In this document: positions 54,242 to 64,000 of the stretch, piece by piece
Layout: the number at the start of each line of letters is the position of its first letter
Numbering within the stretch: the stretch's first letter is position 1
The notes under the pieces: generated by a model
Seen by the model: only the letters and a program-made list of their open reading frames with translations
Told to the model about the DNA's origin: nothing
Database searches by the model: none
NCBI RefSeq assembly: GCF_017829975.1
Contig: NZ_JAEEGA010000006.1
Location: forward strand, 124,001-188,000
Length of the DNA stretch: 64,000 bases
Source of the DNA: Vagococcus allomyrinae
GTDB taxonomy: Bacteria; Bacillota; Bacilli; Lactobacillales; Vagococcaceae
Direction: 5' to 3'
Translations under genes and position numbers: made by a program

Positions 54242-54607
54242 ATGAAGCTACCAGTTATAATGGTTTTTTGGTATGTTTTCCCAATTATTTTGCTATTTGC
54301 GTGTAATTTTATCGTGCAGTCATTAGCATTAGTTAAAAAATACAAATTGAAATCACCAGATTTAGCGACGCCACTTTTGTTGATGGGGATTCACGCTATT
54401 TCGGTTGATACCTTTAAAGTGTCGGCGGTACCTTATCTGCTTATTTTGATTTTTCTGTTAGGTATTGGGATTGCAGTGAGTCACGCCTATTATTATGGTG
54501 ATATTCAGTATAAACGATATTTTAAAATGTTTTGGCGAATAGTCTTTTTACTTACTTTGATATTATACATTCTTTTGACAATTTTAAACATTATCCAATA
54601 TGTGTAG
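54242..54607 (+). CDS. DUF3397 family membrane protein
   Basis: A 121-aa protein with four hydrophobic segments and basic loops, recognised as DUF3397. In bacilli and lactobacilli this gene commonly sits just before mraZ; function unknown. GAAAGGA precedes ATG 54242. It ends at its own terminator, so it is not cotranscribed with the dcw cluster by default. Confidence 0.8.
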   Translation: MKLPVIMVFWYVFPIILLFACNFIVQSLALVKKYKLKSPDLATPLLLMGIHAISVDTFKVSAVPYLLILIFLLGIGIAVSHAYYYGDIQYKRYFKMFWRIVFLLTLILYILLTILNIIQYV

Positions 54608-54618
54608 GCATGTAAAAT

Positions 54619-54653
54619 AAAAAAGCGACGTAGACTATTCTATGTCGCTTTTT
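54619..54653 (+). terminator. Terminator after the DUF3397 gene
   Basis: AAAAAGCGAC(G)TAG pairs with CTATGTCGCTTTTT. Confidence 0.88.
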
Positions 54654-54837
54654 CTATTTTTTAGGGAAAATCCCCCACTAGGCCCCCACTTTTACTTAAA
54701 AAAAGCCAAGGACTAATTTATTTTTGGGGAAGTCAGTCGTATCAAGGGGTTAACGGATCTTTTAGCTTAGTCTTGCTCGAACATTTATTTCGTATATTTG
54801 GGGTTTAGTAAAAAAATGAAAAAAAATTAGCTAGGTT

Positions 54838-54883
54838 GTGGTAGAAAGTGGGGGAATGTGGTAGACTGAATATACTAAGTGGG
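54838..54883 (+). promoter_or_regulatory. MraZ box and dcw promoter
   Basis: GTGGT, GTGGG and GTGGT start at 54838, 54848 and 54858, exactly 10 bp apart, the repeat pattern bound by MraZ. TATACT (54871-54876) is the likely -10. A fourth GTGGG lies at 54879-54883. Autorepression of the cluster is expected from family knowledge. Confidence 0.85.
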
Positions 54884-54901
54884 TAAATGAGGTAGTCTAT
54901 C

Positions 54902-55333
54902 ATGTTAATGGGTGAATTCAAACATAATATAGATGCAAAAGGTCGCTTGATCATGCCTTCAAAGTTTCGTGATAAACTTGGTGAAAAGTTTGTTGTGACA
55001 AGAGGGATGGACGGCTGTTTATTTGGTTATCCTCAAAGTGAGTGGGAAGTTTTGGAAGAAAAGCTTAAAGAAATGCCTTTGGCGAAGAAAGACGCTCGGA
55101 CATTTGTTCGTTTCTTTTATTCAGCGGCAACAGAATGCGAAATTGATAAGCAAGGTCGCATCAATATCCCCCAAACACTTAGAACTCATGCAAACTTAGA
55201 AAAAGAATGTGTCGTCATTGGAGTCTCCAACCGGATTGAAATCTGGAGTCAAGACAAGTGGGATGACTTCTCAGATGAAGCAGAAGCTAATTTTGATGAA
55301 TTAGCAGAAACAATGATTGATTTCGGGTTATAA
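54902..55333 (+). CDS. mraZ: Transcriptional regulator MraZ
   Basis: AbrB-fold DNA-binding protein that controls the dcw cluster, 143 aa. Two repeats carry the DxxGR motifs: [14 protein letters not shown] near the start and [14 protein letters not shown] near residue 84. It begins MLMGEFKHN. It is first in the cluster, 20 bp before rsmH. Confidence 0.97.
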   Translation: MLMGEFKHNIDAKGRLIMPSKFRDKLGEKFVVTRGMDGCLFGYPQSEWEVLEEKLKEMPLAKKDARTFVRFFYSAATECEIDKQGRINIPQTLRTHANLEKECVVIGVSNRIEIWSQDKWDDFSDEAEANFDELAETMIDFGL

Positions 55334-55353
55334 GAAAGTAGAGGAATTATGGG

Positions 55354-56307
55354 ATGACTGAAGAATTTCGCCACACAACAGTCCTACTACATGAGACTGT
55401 TGATCAATTAAAGATAAAACCCACTGGTATCTATGTTGATTGTACCTTAGGTGGTGGGGGGCATAGTGCCTATTTGCTATCACAGTTAGCGGAATCGGGT
55501 CATTTATATGCTTTCGATCAAGATCAAACAGCGATTGACCATGCTCGGGAAAGCTTGAAGGAATATTATGACAAAGGTATGGTTACCTTTATAAAAGCGA
55601 ATTTTAGGGAACTAAAAGATAAATTAGCTCAACTGGATGTAACAGAGGTTGACGGCGTCTTATATGATTTAGGCGTCTCCTCTCCTCAGCTAGATGAAGC
55701 GGAACGGGGCTTTAGTTATCATCAGGATGCCCCTTTGGATATGCGAATGGACACGGAAGCTGAATTGACAGCTCGTGAATTGATTAATACCTATGATTAT
55801 CATGAATTGGTTAAAATTTTCTATCGTTATGGCGAAGAGAAGTTTTCTAAGCAAATTGCTCGTGAAATCGAAAAGCGCCGACAGGAGAAACCAATTGAAA
55901 CCACAGGTGAGTTGGTTGAGTTGATTAAAGATGTGATTCCAGCACCGGCGAGACGTAAAGGCGGACATCCAGCAAAACGAATTTTTCAAGCTGTACGGAT
56001 TGCTGTCAATGATGAATTAACCGTCGTGGAAGAATCTTTAGAACAGGCAATTGAATTATTGGCACCTGATGGACGGATTAGTGTTATCACTTTCCATTCA
56101 TTAGAGGATCGAATTGTTAAGACGATCTTTAAAGAATACAGTCAGCCGAAAGAAACACCGCCTGGCTTACCCGTCATTCCTGACGAATTTCAACCAATTT
56201 TATCAATAGTAAATCGCAAACCGATTCTTCCCTCAGAAGAAGAGTTAGCTGATAATAACCGCGCGAGAAGCGCAAAATTAAGGGTGGCTGAAAAAAAAGC
56301 GCCTTGA
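55354..56307 (+). CDS. rsmH: 16S rRNA m4C1402 methyltransferase RsmH
   Basis: Methylates N4 of C1402 in the ribosomal P site; 317 aa. [13 protein letters not shown] opens it, the SAM motif is [12 protein letters not shown] (about residues 29-40), and [18 protein letters not shown] and [12 protein letters not shown] follow. Second gene of the dcw cluster, between mraZ and ftsL. Confidence 0.97.
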   Translation: MTEEFRHTTVLLHETVDQLKIKPTGIYVDCTLGGGGHSAYLLSQLAESGHLYAFDQDQTAIDHARESLKEYYDKGMVTFIKANFRELKDKLAQLDVTEVDGVLYDLGVSSPQLDEAERGFSYHQDAPLDMRMDTEAELTARELINTYDYHELVKIFYRYGEEKFSKQIAREIEKRRQEKPIETTGELVELIKDVIPAPARRKGGHPAKRIFQAVRIAVNDELTVVEESLEQAIELLAPDGRISVITFHSLEDRIVKTIFKEYSQPKETPPGLPVIPDEFQPILSIVNRKPILPSEEELADNNRARSAKLRVAEKKAP

Positions 56308-56325
56308 AAGGAAGGGGAAGAACAG

Positions 56326-56712
56326 GTGGCAGAATTAAAAGAGATTGAAGAATACGATGTTAGTATTCCGCAAGAAGTAGAACCGATAGCAGTTGCAGCG
56401 CCAGAAGAGCCTGTCTTAACCTATCCTAAAAAAAGGTTACAAAATATTTCTAGAATCGAGAAGTTTATTGTTGCCTTATTTATCTTAGCTTTTGTCACGA
56501 TGGCTGTCTTAACAGTTAAGTTAACGACCACTATCTCCCGAGGAGAAGAAGAAATTGCCGTTATCCAAGGTGATATTGATCGTAAGACAGATCAAATCAG
56601 CAAACTCGAACAAGAAAAAAATGAGTTGTCACGAGCAGACCGCATAAAAAAAGCGGCTGAAGAAGCTGGTTTAGAAGTTAAAGATGAAAATATAAGGAAT
56701 GTGAAAAAATGA
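56326..56712 (+). CDS. ftsL: Cell division protein FtsL
   Basis: Bitopic divisome protein, 128 aa. A ~45-residue cytoplasmic tail, one membrane helix (FIVALFILAFVTMAVLTVKL region, about residues 47-66), then a short coiled coil of leucine-zipper type. It starts with GTG 56326 after AAGGGGAAG. The stop overlaps the following penicillin-binding protein gene. Identification rests mostly on position and topology. Confidence 0.88.
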   Translation: MAELKEIEEYDVSIPQEVEPIAVAAPEEPVLTYPKKRLQNISRIEKFIVALFILAFVTMAVLTVKLTTTISRGEEEIAVIQGDIDRKTDQISKLEQEKNELSRADRIKKAAEEAGLEVKDENIRNVKK

Positions 56713-58589
56713 ATTGGCAAAAATGGCAGAAATATATTCGAAGCAAAGGGTTAGAGCCAAGAACCAATCGGAAAAAATTTGGCTCCATCCTTTTTGGGGC
56801 AACTATTGTTGTCTTTTTTCTGTTCATCTTTCGTTTTACCTACATCATTGGCTTTGGAAAAGTCGGCGATACTTCCTTAGATATTAAAACTCAACAATTG
56901 TATCAAGGAAGTAGCGTAGTCAAGGCAAAGCGAGGTTCCATTTATGATCGTAACGGGGTTGCCATTGCAGAAGACGCTACTTCCTATTCGTTATACGCTG
57001 TCTTGGATAAAACCTACCTAGGTCTATTGGATCCTAAAACGCAAAAACAAGAAATTTTATATGCTGAAAGCGAGAACTTTGATAAGATTGCCGATATATT
57101 AAATAAATACCTTAAAATCAAAAAGGCCGATGGTTTAAAGCAGTTGAATCAGAAAAAAAATGCTGACGGCTTTGATATTAAACGGGTTGAATTTGGTAAG
57201 GAAGGAAAAGGCATTTCTTTAGAGACTAAGGATAATATCGAGGCTGAATTGAAAAAGGAAGGCATTAAAGGGGTTTACTTTGATGCTCATCCCGCCCGAA
57301 TCTATCCAAACGGTGTTTATTCACCTTACTTAATTGGTTACACAGCCTTGGCTGATGACAGTGATGAAAGCAAAGGGTTGCTCGGCCAAATGGGCATTGA
57401 AAAAATGTATAACAAAGAACTTAATGGACAAGATGGTGAAGTGAGCTTCCAGAGAGACAGCCGAGGCAATCCTTTACCAGGGACAATAAATGAATTAAAG
57501 AAAGCCAAAGACGGTATTTCGATTTACACGACATTGGACGATTCCTTGCAGTCTTTATTAGAAAGTAAATTAACAGAATCGATGGAAAAATATGGTGCAG
57601 AAGATATTACAGCTATGTTAGTTGAAGCCAAGACAGGCAATATCTTAGCTGCTTCTCAACGACCTGCGTTTAACCCAGAAACTTTAGAAGGCCTGGATAA
57701 GGAAGGCGCTCAGTGGCAGAATTTACTCGTGGAGCAACCTTATGAACCTGGTTCAACGATGAAAGTTTTTACTGTGGCAGCAGCAATCGAAACTGGAAAT
57801 TTTAATCCCAATGCGACTTTTCAAACGGGAAAGATCAAAGTAGATGACAAGTGGATTAATGACCATATTCGTGAAGGGGTAGGAACCATTACTTATCGTC
57901 AAGCAGTGGCTTGGTCGAGTAATGTCGGAATGGTTCATCTGCAACAAGCCATGGATATGAAGTGGATTGATTACTTAAATCGTTTTGGTTTTGGCAAGAG
58001 TACCAATTCTGGTTTGCCGCCAGCAGAACATGATGGCTTTATTCGAACGGATACGACAGTTGACCGAGCGATGACTTCCTATGGTCAAGCAATTTCGGTC
58101 ACTCCTTTTCAAATGGTTCAAGGATTTACTGCAATTGCGAATGGCGGTAAAATGATGAAACCAAACTTCATCAGCAAGGTTGTTAACGCTGATGGAACTG
58201 AAACGACGATTCAACCAGAAGTTGTTGGTCAACCGATTACCGAAAATACTGCTAAACAAGTTTTAGACATGATGACGGATGTCGTGGAAGATCAAGAATA
58301 TGGTACGGGTAAAACCTATAAGTTAGAAAACTATCGTGTTTCAGCCAAAACTGGGACTGCGGAAATTGCGGAAGAACAAGGGTATTTACTTGACGAGTAT
58401 TTATACTCTGCAGTGCAGATTGCACCAACTGAAAATCCAGAATATATCATGTATGTCACTATGCGTAAACCCACCAAAACAGCTGGTGTTCAGCCGGCTG
58501 TGATGATATCGGAGATCTCTAATACGGTATTAGAACGAGCCTTGAACATAGATGCGAGTAACCGAAGTGTTGACGCAAGTAATAAATAG
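56709..58589 (+). CDS. Class B penicillin-binding protein (FtsI/PBP2x-like), no PASTA domain
   Basis: Septal transpeptidase, 626 aa. Membrane helix at about residues 27-47, dimerisation domain (KRGSIYDRNG), then the transpeptidase with SxxK as STMK (about residue 347), SxN as SSN, and KTGTA. Only about 75 residues follow KTG, so the C-terminal PASTA repeats of streptococcal PBP2x and B. subtilis PBP2B are absent. It overlaps ftsL by four bases and is separated from mraY by a hairpin. Confidence 0.93.
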   Translation: MNWQKWQKYIRSKGLEPRTNRKKFGSILFGATIVVFFLFIFRFTYIIGFGKVGDTSLDIKTQQLYQGSSVVKAKRGSIYDRNGVAIAEDATSYSLYAVLDKTYLGLLDPKTQKQEILYAESENFDKIADILNKYLKIKKADGLKQLNQKKNADGFDIKRVEFGKEGKGISLETKDNIEAELKKEGIKGVYFDAHPARIYPNGVYSPYLIGYTALADDSDESKGLLGQMGIEKMYNKELNGQDGEVSFQRDSRGNPLPGTINELKKAKDGISIYTTLDDSLQSLLESKLTESMEKYGAEDITAMLVEAKTGNILAASQRPAFNPETLEGLDKEGAQWQNLLVEQPYEPGSTMKVFTVAAAIETGNFNPNATFQTGKIKVDDKWINDHIREGVGTITYRQAVAWSSNVGMVHLQQAMDMKWIDYLNRFGFGKSTNSGLPPAEHDGFIRTDTTVDRAMTSYGQAISVTPFQMVQGFTAIANGGKMMKPNFISKVVNADGTETTIQPEVVGQPITENTAKQVLDMMTDVVEDQEYGTGKTYKLENYRVSAKTGTAEIAEEQGYLLDEYLYSAVQIAPTENPEYIMYVTMRKPTKTAGVQPAVMISEISNTVLERALNIDASNRSVDASNK

Positions 58590-58595
58590 TAAATG

Positions 58596-58620
58596 AAGCA
58601 AGCGCTTGGCGCTTGCTTTC
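58596..58620 (+). terminator. Hairpin between the penicillin-binding protein gene and mraY
   Basis: GAAGCAAGCGC-TTG-GCGCTTGCTTTC is a strong stem with only a short T run; likely a partial terminator or mRNA-stabilising hairpin inside the dcw operon. Confidence 0.6.
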
Positions 58621-58648
58621 ATCGCTAATTTTTAGGAGATAATAACGA

Positions 58649-59614
58649 ATGGAATGGACTAAAGTATTTTTACCAATTGCGCTAAGTTTTGCGTTGACTG
58701 TCACAATTATGCCTTTTTTTATCGGCTATTTTCAAATGAAAAAACAGGGGCAGTCTATCCGAGACGATGGACCTACTTGGCATAATAATAAAGCTGGCAC
58801 ACCAACCATGGGAGGGTTAGTTTTTCTAATTGCAATTGTCTTAGCATCACTGGTTTTTGCTATTTGGCAGAAATCATTGACTGCTTCTTTTACTATTGTG
58901 ATCTTCATCCTTGTCCTTTATGGAGGACTGGGCTTTTTGGATGATTTTATCAAGATTTTTAAGAAACGCAACATGGGGTTGAATTCACTTCAGAAATTGA
59001 TTGGTCAGATTGTTGGGGCAGTTGTCTTTTATCTGGTTTTTCGTAATGAAGGGTTCACCAATACGTTAACCTTGCCAATCATTGGCGATTTGAATTTAGG
59101 GCTGTTATATGGCGTGTTTGTCTTACTGTGGTTAGTTGGTTTTTCAAACGCAGTCAATTTAACAGATGGATTGGATGGTTTGGTGTCAGGTTTAGGCATG
59201 ATTTCTTTTGGTACATATGCCATTATTGCTTGGAATCAGCAACAATATGATATTTTAATCATTTGTTTGACAACCATGGGCGGACTTTTAGGCTTTTTCT
59301 TGTTTAATAAGAAACCGGCTAAGATTTTTATGGGTGATGTCGGCTCCTTGGCATTAGGTGGTATGTTGGCGGCTATTTCAATTTTGCTTCACCAAGAATG
59401 GACACTGTTGTTAATCGGATTGGTATACGTTATCGAAACAGCTAGTGTTATGCTACAAGTGACCTCGTTTAAATTAAGAGGAAAACGAATATTTAAAATG
59501 GCTCCCATTCATCATCACTTTGAGATGTCTGGTTGGAGTGAGTGGAAAGTTGATATTGTTTTTTGGATAATAGGATTGGTCATGTCAGTAATAACTTTAA
59601 CGATTTTATACTAG
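58649..59614 (+). CDS. mraY: Phospho-MurNAc-pentapeptide translocase
   Basis: Makes lipid I from UDP-MurNAc-pentapeptide and undecaprenyl phosphate; 321 aa with ten membrane helices. Active-site landmarks are [20 protein letters not shown] and MAPIHHHFE near the C-terminus. AGGAGA precedes the ATG. Confidence 0.97.
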   Translation: MEWTKVFLPIALSFALTVTIMPFFIGYFQMKKQGQSIRDDGPTWHNNKAGTPTMGGLVFLIAIVLASLVFAIWQKSLTASFTIVIFILVLYGGLGFLDDFIKIFKKRNMGLNSLQKLIGQIVGAVVFYLVFRNEGFTNTLTLPIIGDLNLGLLYGVFVLLWLVGFSNAVNLTDGLDGLVSGLGMISFGTYAIIAWNQQQYDILIICLTTMGGLLGFFLFNKKPAKIFMGDVGSLALGGMLAAISILLHQEWTLLLIGLVYVIETASVMLQVTSFKLRGKRIFKMAPIHHHFEMSGWSEWKVDIVFWIIGLVMSVITLTILY

Positions 59615-59649
59615 GGGGAAGTCCCCTTTAATAAGGAGAAAATACCGAG

Positions 59650-61020
59650 ATGAAAACTGTCACAACATATGAAAATAAGAAAATTTTAGTATTGGGGTTA
59701 GCGAGAAGTGGCGTTAGTGCAGCTCGTTTGTTGCATCAACTAGGTGCGCTTGTCACCGTTAATGATGCGAAAGATTTTGATGAGAACCCTGATGCACGAG
59801 AATTGCTTTCAATGGGAATTCGTGTTGTGACAGGTGGACATCCAGCTGACTTGATGGACGAAGAATTTGTCTTGGTTGTTAAAAATCCCGGTATCCCTTA
59901 TTCTAATCCTATTCTCGAAAAAGCAATGGCAAAAGGAATTGCCATTATCACAGAGGTTGAGTTGGCTTACCAAATCGCCGAGGCTAAGATTGTTGCCATA
60001 ACTGGTACCAATGGTAAGACTACTACTACAACGATGATTGGAGAATTGCTCAATCAAGGACTTGATCAGGGGCAGGCTTACTTAGCTGGCAATATTGGCT
60101 TACCTGCCAGTTCGGTAGCTCAACAAGCTGGGGCAGACGATGTCATGGTAACAGAACTATCCAGTTTTCAATTGATGGGTATCATAGAATTTCATCCACA
60201 CATTGCAGTTATGACAAATCTGTACGAAGCTCACCTTGATTACCATGGTAGTCGAGAAGAGTATGTAAAAGCGAAATGGAACATTCAAAAAAATATGACC
60301 AAAGATGATTACTTAATATTAAATGGTAATCAACCGGAACTAGTTGAATTAAGTAAGGCCACTCAAGCGACTGTCATCTTTTTTAAAACGACAGGTGATG
60401 TTATGGCAAACGCCTATTTAGATAAGGGGCAACTGTGTTATAATGGTGAGTCGCTTATGGCCGCTAACGAAGTTGGCGTGCCAGGTGAGCATAATATTGA
60501 AAATGCCCTTGCAGCGACGATTGTTGCCAAGCTGTTAGGTGTTTCCAACGCTTCAATTGGCGACACATTGCGGCACTTTGGCGGAGTTGAGCATCGCACA
60601 GAGTATGTTGGCGAGTTTGCTGGCCGTAAGTTTTATAACGATTCGAAGGCAACCAACATATTGGCGACAGAAAAAGCGTTGAGTGGGTTTGAAAATCCCC
60701 AAACGATTCTTTTAGCAGGTGGACTTGATCGTGGGAATGAATTCGATGATTTGGTGCCCTCAATAAAGGACTTGAAAGCAATTATCTTGTATGGTGAAAG
60801 TCAGGCTAAGCTAAAAAAAGCTGCAGAAGCTGCGGGGATTGCCCAAATTAAATTAGTCGAGACACTTCAGGAAGCCGTGTTGGAAAGTTGGACGCTAAGT
60901 CAGTCAGGAGATAACATATTATTGTCGCCGGCCTGTGCTAGTTGGGATCAATTTAAGAATTTTGAAAGCCGTGGTACTACTTTCAAAGAAGCAGTTAAGC
61001 AAATAAATGATAAGAAGTGA
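59650..61020 (+). CDS. murD: UDP-N-acetylmuramoylalanine-D-glutamate ligase
   Basis: Adds D-Glu to UDP-MurNAc-Ala in the cytoplasm; 456 aa. The N-terminal UDP-binding domain ([16 protein letters not shown]), ATP motif [11 protein letters not shown] (about residue 119), and C-terminal NDSKATN are present. AAGGAG precedes it. The stop lies a few bases before murG. Confidence 0.97.
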   Translation: MKTVTTYENKKILVLGLARSGVSAARLLHQLGALVTVNDAKDFDENPDARELLSMGIRVVTGGHPADLMDEEFVLVVKNPGIPYSNPILEKAMAKGIAIITEVELAYQIAEAKIVAITGTNGKTTTTTMIGELLNQGLDQGQAYLAGNIGLPASSVAQQAGADDVMVTELSSFQLMGIIEFHPHIAVMTNLYEAHLDYHGSREEYVKAKWNIQKNMTKDDYLILNGNQPELVELSKATQATVIFFKTTGDVMANAYLDKGQLCYNGESLMAANEVGVPGEHNIENALAATIVAKLLGVSNASIGDTLRHFGGVEHRTEYVGEFAGRKFYNDSKATNILATEKALSGFENPQTILLAGGLDRGNEFDDLVPSIKDLKAIILYGESQAKLKKAAEAAGIAQIKLVETLQEAVLESWTLSQSGDNILLSPACASWDQFKNFESRGTTFKEAVKQINDKK

Positions 61021-61027
61021 GAATGAT

Positions 61028-62119
61028 ATGAGAGTATTAGTATCAGGTGGCGGAACAGGTGGCCATATTTATCCGGCAGTTTCCTTAGTTAAACACATTA
61101 AAGAAAAACATCCTGAGGCTGAATTTCTTTATGTTGGAACGAACCGCGGATTAGAAAGCAAAATTGTACCAAAAGAGGGGATTCCATTTAAAACGATTCA
61201 GATACAAGGGTTTCGTCGTTCATTGTCCTTCGAAAATGTTAAAACAGCTTATCTTTTTATGAAAAGTATCAGTGACTCAAAAAAAATCATTCGCGATTTT
61301 AAACCGGATGTTGTCATGGGAACCGGTGGATATGTTTGTGCGGCGGTAGTCTATGCGGCCTATAAAGAAGGCATTCCAACCTTGATTCACGAGCAAAATA
61401 GTGTACCAGGAGTGACGAATAAGTTTTTAGCGAAATATGTCAATAAAGTTGCGATTTGTTTTCCTGATGCTGCTCAGTATTTTCCAAGTAACAAAATTGA
61501 ATTAACGGGTAATCCAAGAGGACAAGAAGTTGCTAAAATTGAAAAATCCGCTATTTTAGAAGATTATGGGTTGAAATCTGATCTGCCGACTGTGCTAATT
61601 TTTGGTGGTAGTCAAGGAGCATTATCGTTGACTAATGCATTAATTGAGGGATTAGCAGAGTTGAGCAAACGGGAATATCAGGTGCTGTGTGCAACGGGAG
61701 AACGCTATTTTGAACAAGTTCAATCCGCTATGACAGCAGCTGGTATATCGTCTCCTAATCTAGTGGTGAGACCCTATATTGATAATATGGAGCTAGTTTT
61801 GAAAAATATTGATCTAGTCGTCAGTCGTGCAGGTGCTACAACCATCGCGGAAATTACGGCTTTAGGTTTGCCATCCTTGTTAATTCCTAGTCCAAATGTG
61901 ACCAATGATCATCAGACAAAAAATGCCATGAGTTTAGTCTCAATTGGGGCTGCGGAGTTATTGAAAGATAGTGAGTTGTCTGGCCTTTCATTGGTTCGTG
62001 AACTGGACGCTATCATGTTAAATGATCAGCGCCGAGAATCAATGGCTGAAGCGTCATTAGCAGAAGGAATTCCTGATGCAACAGATCGCTTACTAGCAGT
62101 CGTGGAAGAGATAATATAA
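61028..62119 (+). CDS. murG: UDP-GlcNAc transferase MurG (lipid II synthesis)
   Basis: Adds GlcNAc to lipid I at the inner membrane face; 363 aa. The N-terminal [16 protein letters not shown] loop, [16 protein letters not shown] and the donor-side FGGSQGA and [10 protein letters not shown] motifs are all visible. ATG 61028 is preferred; an upstream in-frame ATG at 61007 lies inside the murD 3' end. Confidence 0.97.
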   Translation: MRVLVSGGGTGGHIYPAVSLVKHIKEKHPEAEFLYVGTNRGLESKIVPKEGIPFKTIQIQGFRRSLSFENVKTAYLFMKSISDSKKIIRDFKPDVVMGTGGYVCAAVVYAAYKEGIPTLIHEQNSVPGVTNKFLAKYVNKVAICFPDAAQYFPSNKIELTGNPRGQEVAKIEKSAILEDYGLKSDLPTVLIFGGSQGALSLTNALIEGLAELSKREYQVLCATGERYFEQVQSAMTAAGISSPNLVVRPYIDNMELVLKNIDLVVSRAGATTIAEITALGLPSLLIPSPNVTNDHQTKNAMSLVSIGAAELLKDSELSGLSLVRELDAIMLNDQRRESMAEASLAEGIPDATDRLLAVVEEII

Positions 62120-62137
62120 TAGTAGGAGGTAAGCATC

Positions 62138-63244
62138 ATGGGAAAAGACGATCAAGATATCAATAAGCCATCTGAGTCAAAAGACACAGAGATGCTTACA
62201 CCTTGGCAAAAAGAGAATTTGAAATATTTAGAACACGTTGGCGATCAACCTCGTTGGAAAACGACGGAAGAGCCAAACGTGATAAAAGCTGAAGAAACTG
62301 AAAAAAATGTTGATAAAAAAGATCAACCGGCTGAAGGCTCTGAAGACATTGAGGTAATAGAAGAGCCTGCTAAAGAGGGAACCAAAGATGGACCAACGCT
62401 AGAAACGGTAAAAGATCTTCCTAAATCGAAGTCGTTTGCCGACAAGTTGCCAAAAATGAAAGAAGCAAGACAAAAGCGTTTGAAAAGACGATTAACTTTA
62501 CTTATTAGTGTTTTCGGAATAGGGGCTATCGGCACGATGTATTACGTGTCACCTCTTAGTAAGCTTAATAAGATTGAAATTGTTGGCAACGAGCTGGTGA
62601 CTTCAGAGGCAATTGCAGCTTCGACTAAATTGACGGGCAAGGAATTTATTTGGACAGCCTACTTCAACAATGAGTTGATTCCCAGAATAAAAAAAGAAAA
62701 TCCGCGAATTAAAGATGTCGACATTCGATTGAGCCGACTGAATAATTTAAAAGTAACAGTCACAGAGTATGCAGAAGTCGCTTATGCGAAAGAAAATCAG
62801 ACGATTCATGCGGTCCTTGAAAATGGTACTATTTTGAGAGAACCAACGGAAATTAAAAATGAAACATTTCCCGTCTTAATAGATTTTAAAGAAGGAGATA
62901 ACTTAAATTATTTGATGGCTAGTTTTTCAAAGATTAATCCGGAAGTAATGGCTAACATCAAGGAAATAAAAAGTACTCCATCAAGTTCCAATGCGTATTT
63001 AATGACCATGACCATGAAAGATGGTAATCAAATTATCGCTTCAACCCGTGATTACCAAGACAAGATTAATTATTATCCTCAAGTTATTGCGGACAATCCT
63101 AGCAAAGGAATTGTCGATATGGAAGCTGGGATTTTCTTTACCACTTTTGAGTCAATTGAAGCAGAAAAAAAAGCGGCCCAAGCTGAAAAAGAACGCTTGG
63201 ATTGGGAAAAACAAGTTGAAGAAGAGAATAATCAAAATAATTAA
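62138..63244 (+). CDS. divIB: Cell division protein DivIB/FtsQ
   Basis: Divisome protein of 368 aa. A ~125-residue charged cytoplasmic region rich in Glu and Lys, a membrane helix at about 128-145, then a POTRA domain (LNKIEIVGNELVTSEAI) and a beta domain, and an acidic coiled tail. AGGAGG precedes ATG 62138. The position between murG and ftsA is canonical. Confidence 0.93.
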   Translation: MGKDDQDINKPSESKDTEMLTPWQKENLKYLEHVGDQPRWKTTEEPNVIKAEETEKNVDKKDQPAEGSEDIEVIEEPAKEGTKDGPTLETVKDLPKSKSFADKLPKMKEARQKRLKRRLTLLISVFGIGAIGTMYYVSPLSKLNKIEIVGNELVTSEAIAASTKLTGKEFIWTAYFNNELIPRIKKENPRIKDVDIRLSRLNNLKVTVTEYAEVAYAKENQTIHAVLENGTILREPTEIKNETFPVLIDFKEGDNLNYLMASFSKINPEVMANIKEIKSTPSSSNAYLMTMTMKDGNQIIASTRDYQDKINYYPQVIADNPSKGIVDMEAGIFFTTFESIEAEKKAAQAEKERLDWEKQVEEENNQNN

Positions 63245-63397
63245 TGAATTATTATGTATTCTCCTTTTGTAAAGTCTACTATTTATGGTAGAATTGTATG
63301 AAGATGGATTATTTTGTAATTTTGATTAAATAATATGAAATTAACATGAAACTAAACAGTATTGAATAGCAATTTAAAATAGGAGGGAATACCTTTC

Positions 63398-64000
63398 ATG
63401 GCAAAAACAGGAATTTATGTTGGCCTTGATATCGGAACAACGTCAGTTAAAGTTGTTGTGGCTGAATATATCGAAGGTCAAATTAATATTATTGGTGTCG
63501 GAAATGCTAAGGCGGAAGGATTAAGTCGTGGTATCGTGATTGATATCGACAAAGCCGTGGACTCAATTAAGCGGGCCATTAGTCAAGCAGAAGAAAAATC
63601 TGGCATTAAAATTAGAAAAGTCAACGTTGGCTTACCGGCTAACTTATTAGAAGTTGAAAAATGTGAAGGCATGATCGCCGTTAATACAGAATCAAAAGAA
63701 ATTACAGATGAGGATGTTCGCAATGTGGCTTCAGCGGCTATTGTTCGTTCAACGCCCCCAGAACGTCAAATCATCACATTGATTCCTCAAGAATTTAAAG
63801 TTGACGGTTTTGATGGCATTAAGGACCCTCGTGGTATGATCGGGGTTCGTCTTGATATGAATGGGGTCGTCTTTACAGGACCTAAAACTATTGTACATAA
63901 CATTCGTAAATGTGTTGAGAAAGCAGGCTTGCAATTAGCTGAACTTGTCATTACGCCGTTGGCTTTGACTGAATCAATCCTGTCAGATGGGGAAAAAGAC
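63398..64000 (+). CDS. ftsA: Cell division protein FtsA (C-terminus outside window)
   Basis: Actin-like membrane tether for FtsZ. 201 codons lie in the window, from ATG 63398 (after AGGAGGG) to the edge. The phosphate-1 motif LDIGTTSVKVVV is at about residues 10-21, and the 1C domain specific to FtsA follows (about 85-165). About 150 bp of AT-rich sequence with a possible promoter (TATGGTAGAAT near 63284) precede it. Confidence 0.95.
   Translation, partial: MAKTGIYVGLDIGTTSVKVVVAEYIEGQINIIGVGNAKAEGLSRGIVIDIDKAVDSIKRAISQAEEKSGIKIRKVNVGLPANLLEVEKCEGMIAVNTESKEITDEDVRNVASAAIVRSTPPERQIITLIPQEFKVDGFDGIKDPRGMIGVRLDMNGVVFTGPKTIVHNIRKCVEKAGLQLAELVITPLALTESILSDGEKD

Noticed and set aside
1-64000. CRISPR arrays, insertion sequences, prophage genes or attachment sites
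   Set aside because: I saw no regularly spaced repeats, transposase or integrase motifs, or phage structural genes; the YolD/Y-polymerase pair alone is not enough to call a mobile element.

Overview
The window is a 64 kb piece of a low-GC Gram-positive chromosome. Family content and gene order point to the Lactobacillales, most likely Enterococcaceae (Enterococcus/Vagococcus type). Signs are the ClpE/DUF1827/62-aa protein/HPr-EI neighbourhood, rplU-prp-rpmA with an N-terminally extended L27, a class III fructose bisphosphatase, a BgsB-type glycolipid synthase, DUF4044 and DUF3397 small proteins, and a dcw cluster running DUF3397-mraZ-rsmH-ftsL-pbp-mraY-murD-murG-divIB-ftsA. The genus is an inference; nothing here fixes it.

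Layout. 0-2.6 kb: two divergent formylglycine-type sulfatases sharing a control region. 2.7-6 kb: a FetAB-type metal exporter pair and release factor 3 (prfC). 6-7.2 kb: a gene-poor stretch with a 54-codon membrane peptide and a strong candidate for an unannotated ~180-nt structured sRNA on the minus strand. 7.2-10.7 kb: a TetR regulator, oleate hydratase, and a lipoprotein on the opposite strand. 10.9-14 kb: an SOS-controlled Y-family polymerase with YolD, a methyltransferase with a structured leader, and DUF1827. 14.3-19.3 kb: CtsR-controlled clpE and the general PTS genes ptsHI. 19.3-24.2 kb: a two-component system with its own ABC exporter and a methyltransferase. 24.2-26.8 kb: a long structured leader, a diacylglycerol glucosyltransferase and a membrane partner. 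27-35.2 kb: housekeeping genes (dehydrogenase, YkuJ-like, sppA, RDD protein, tig, clpX, engB, MazG-like). 35.2-40.3 kb: a cell-wall-anchored MucBP-like protein, galM, fbp, trmR. 40.6-43.3 kb: tRNA-Arg, a TetR regulator, rplU-prp-rpmA, a GNAT enzyme. 43.4-52.8 kb: pepP-efp-yqhY-nusB-folD-xseAB-ispA-tlyA-argR-recN. 52.8-64 kb: DUF4044, corA, and the division/cell-wall cluster, ending inside ftsA.

How parts work together. The response regulator/kinase/ABC block carries clusters of TTCA spaced exactly 11 bp upstream of both the kinase gene and the transporter genes, which suggests one regulator drives both. Stress control is visible as a LexA box at the polymerase operon and CtsR boxes at clpE. 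The dcw cluster starts behind three GTGGN repeats at 10-bp spacing, typical of MraZ autoregulation. Prp and the L27 it matures are adjacent.

Most notable anomalies: clpX carries a -1 frameshift at a near-perfect palindrome that looks like a templated mutation; the response regulator has no ATG/GTG/TTG at its Shine-Dalgarno distance; prfC is preceded by a Shine-Dalgarno plus an ATG-TAA start-stop pair; and the minus-strand RNA at 6.8-6.96 kb exposes three C-rich unpaired motifs typical of Shine-Dalgarno-pairing sRNAs.
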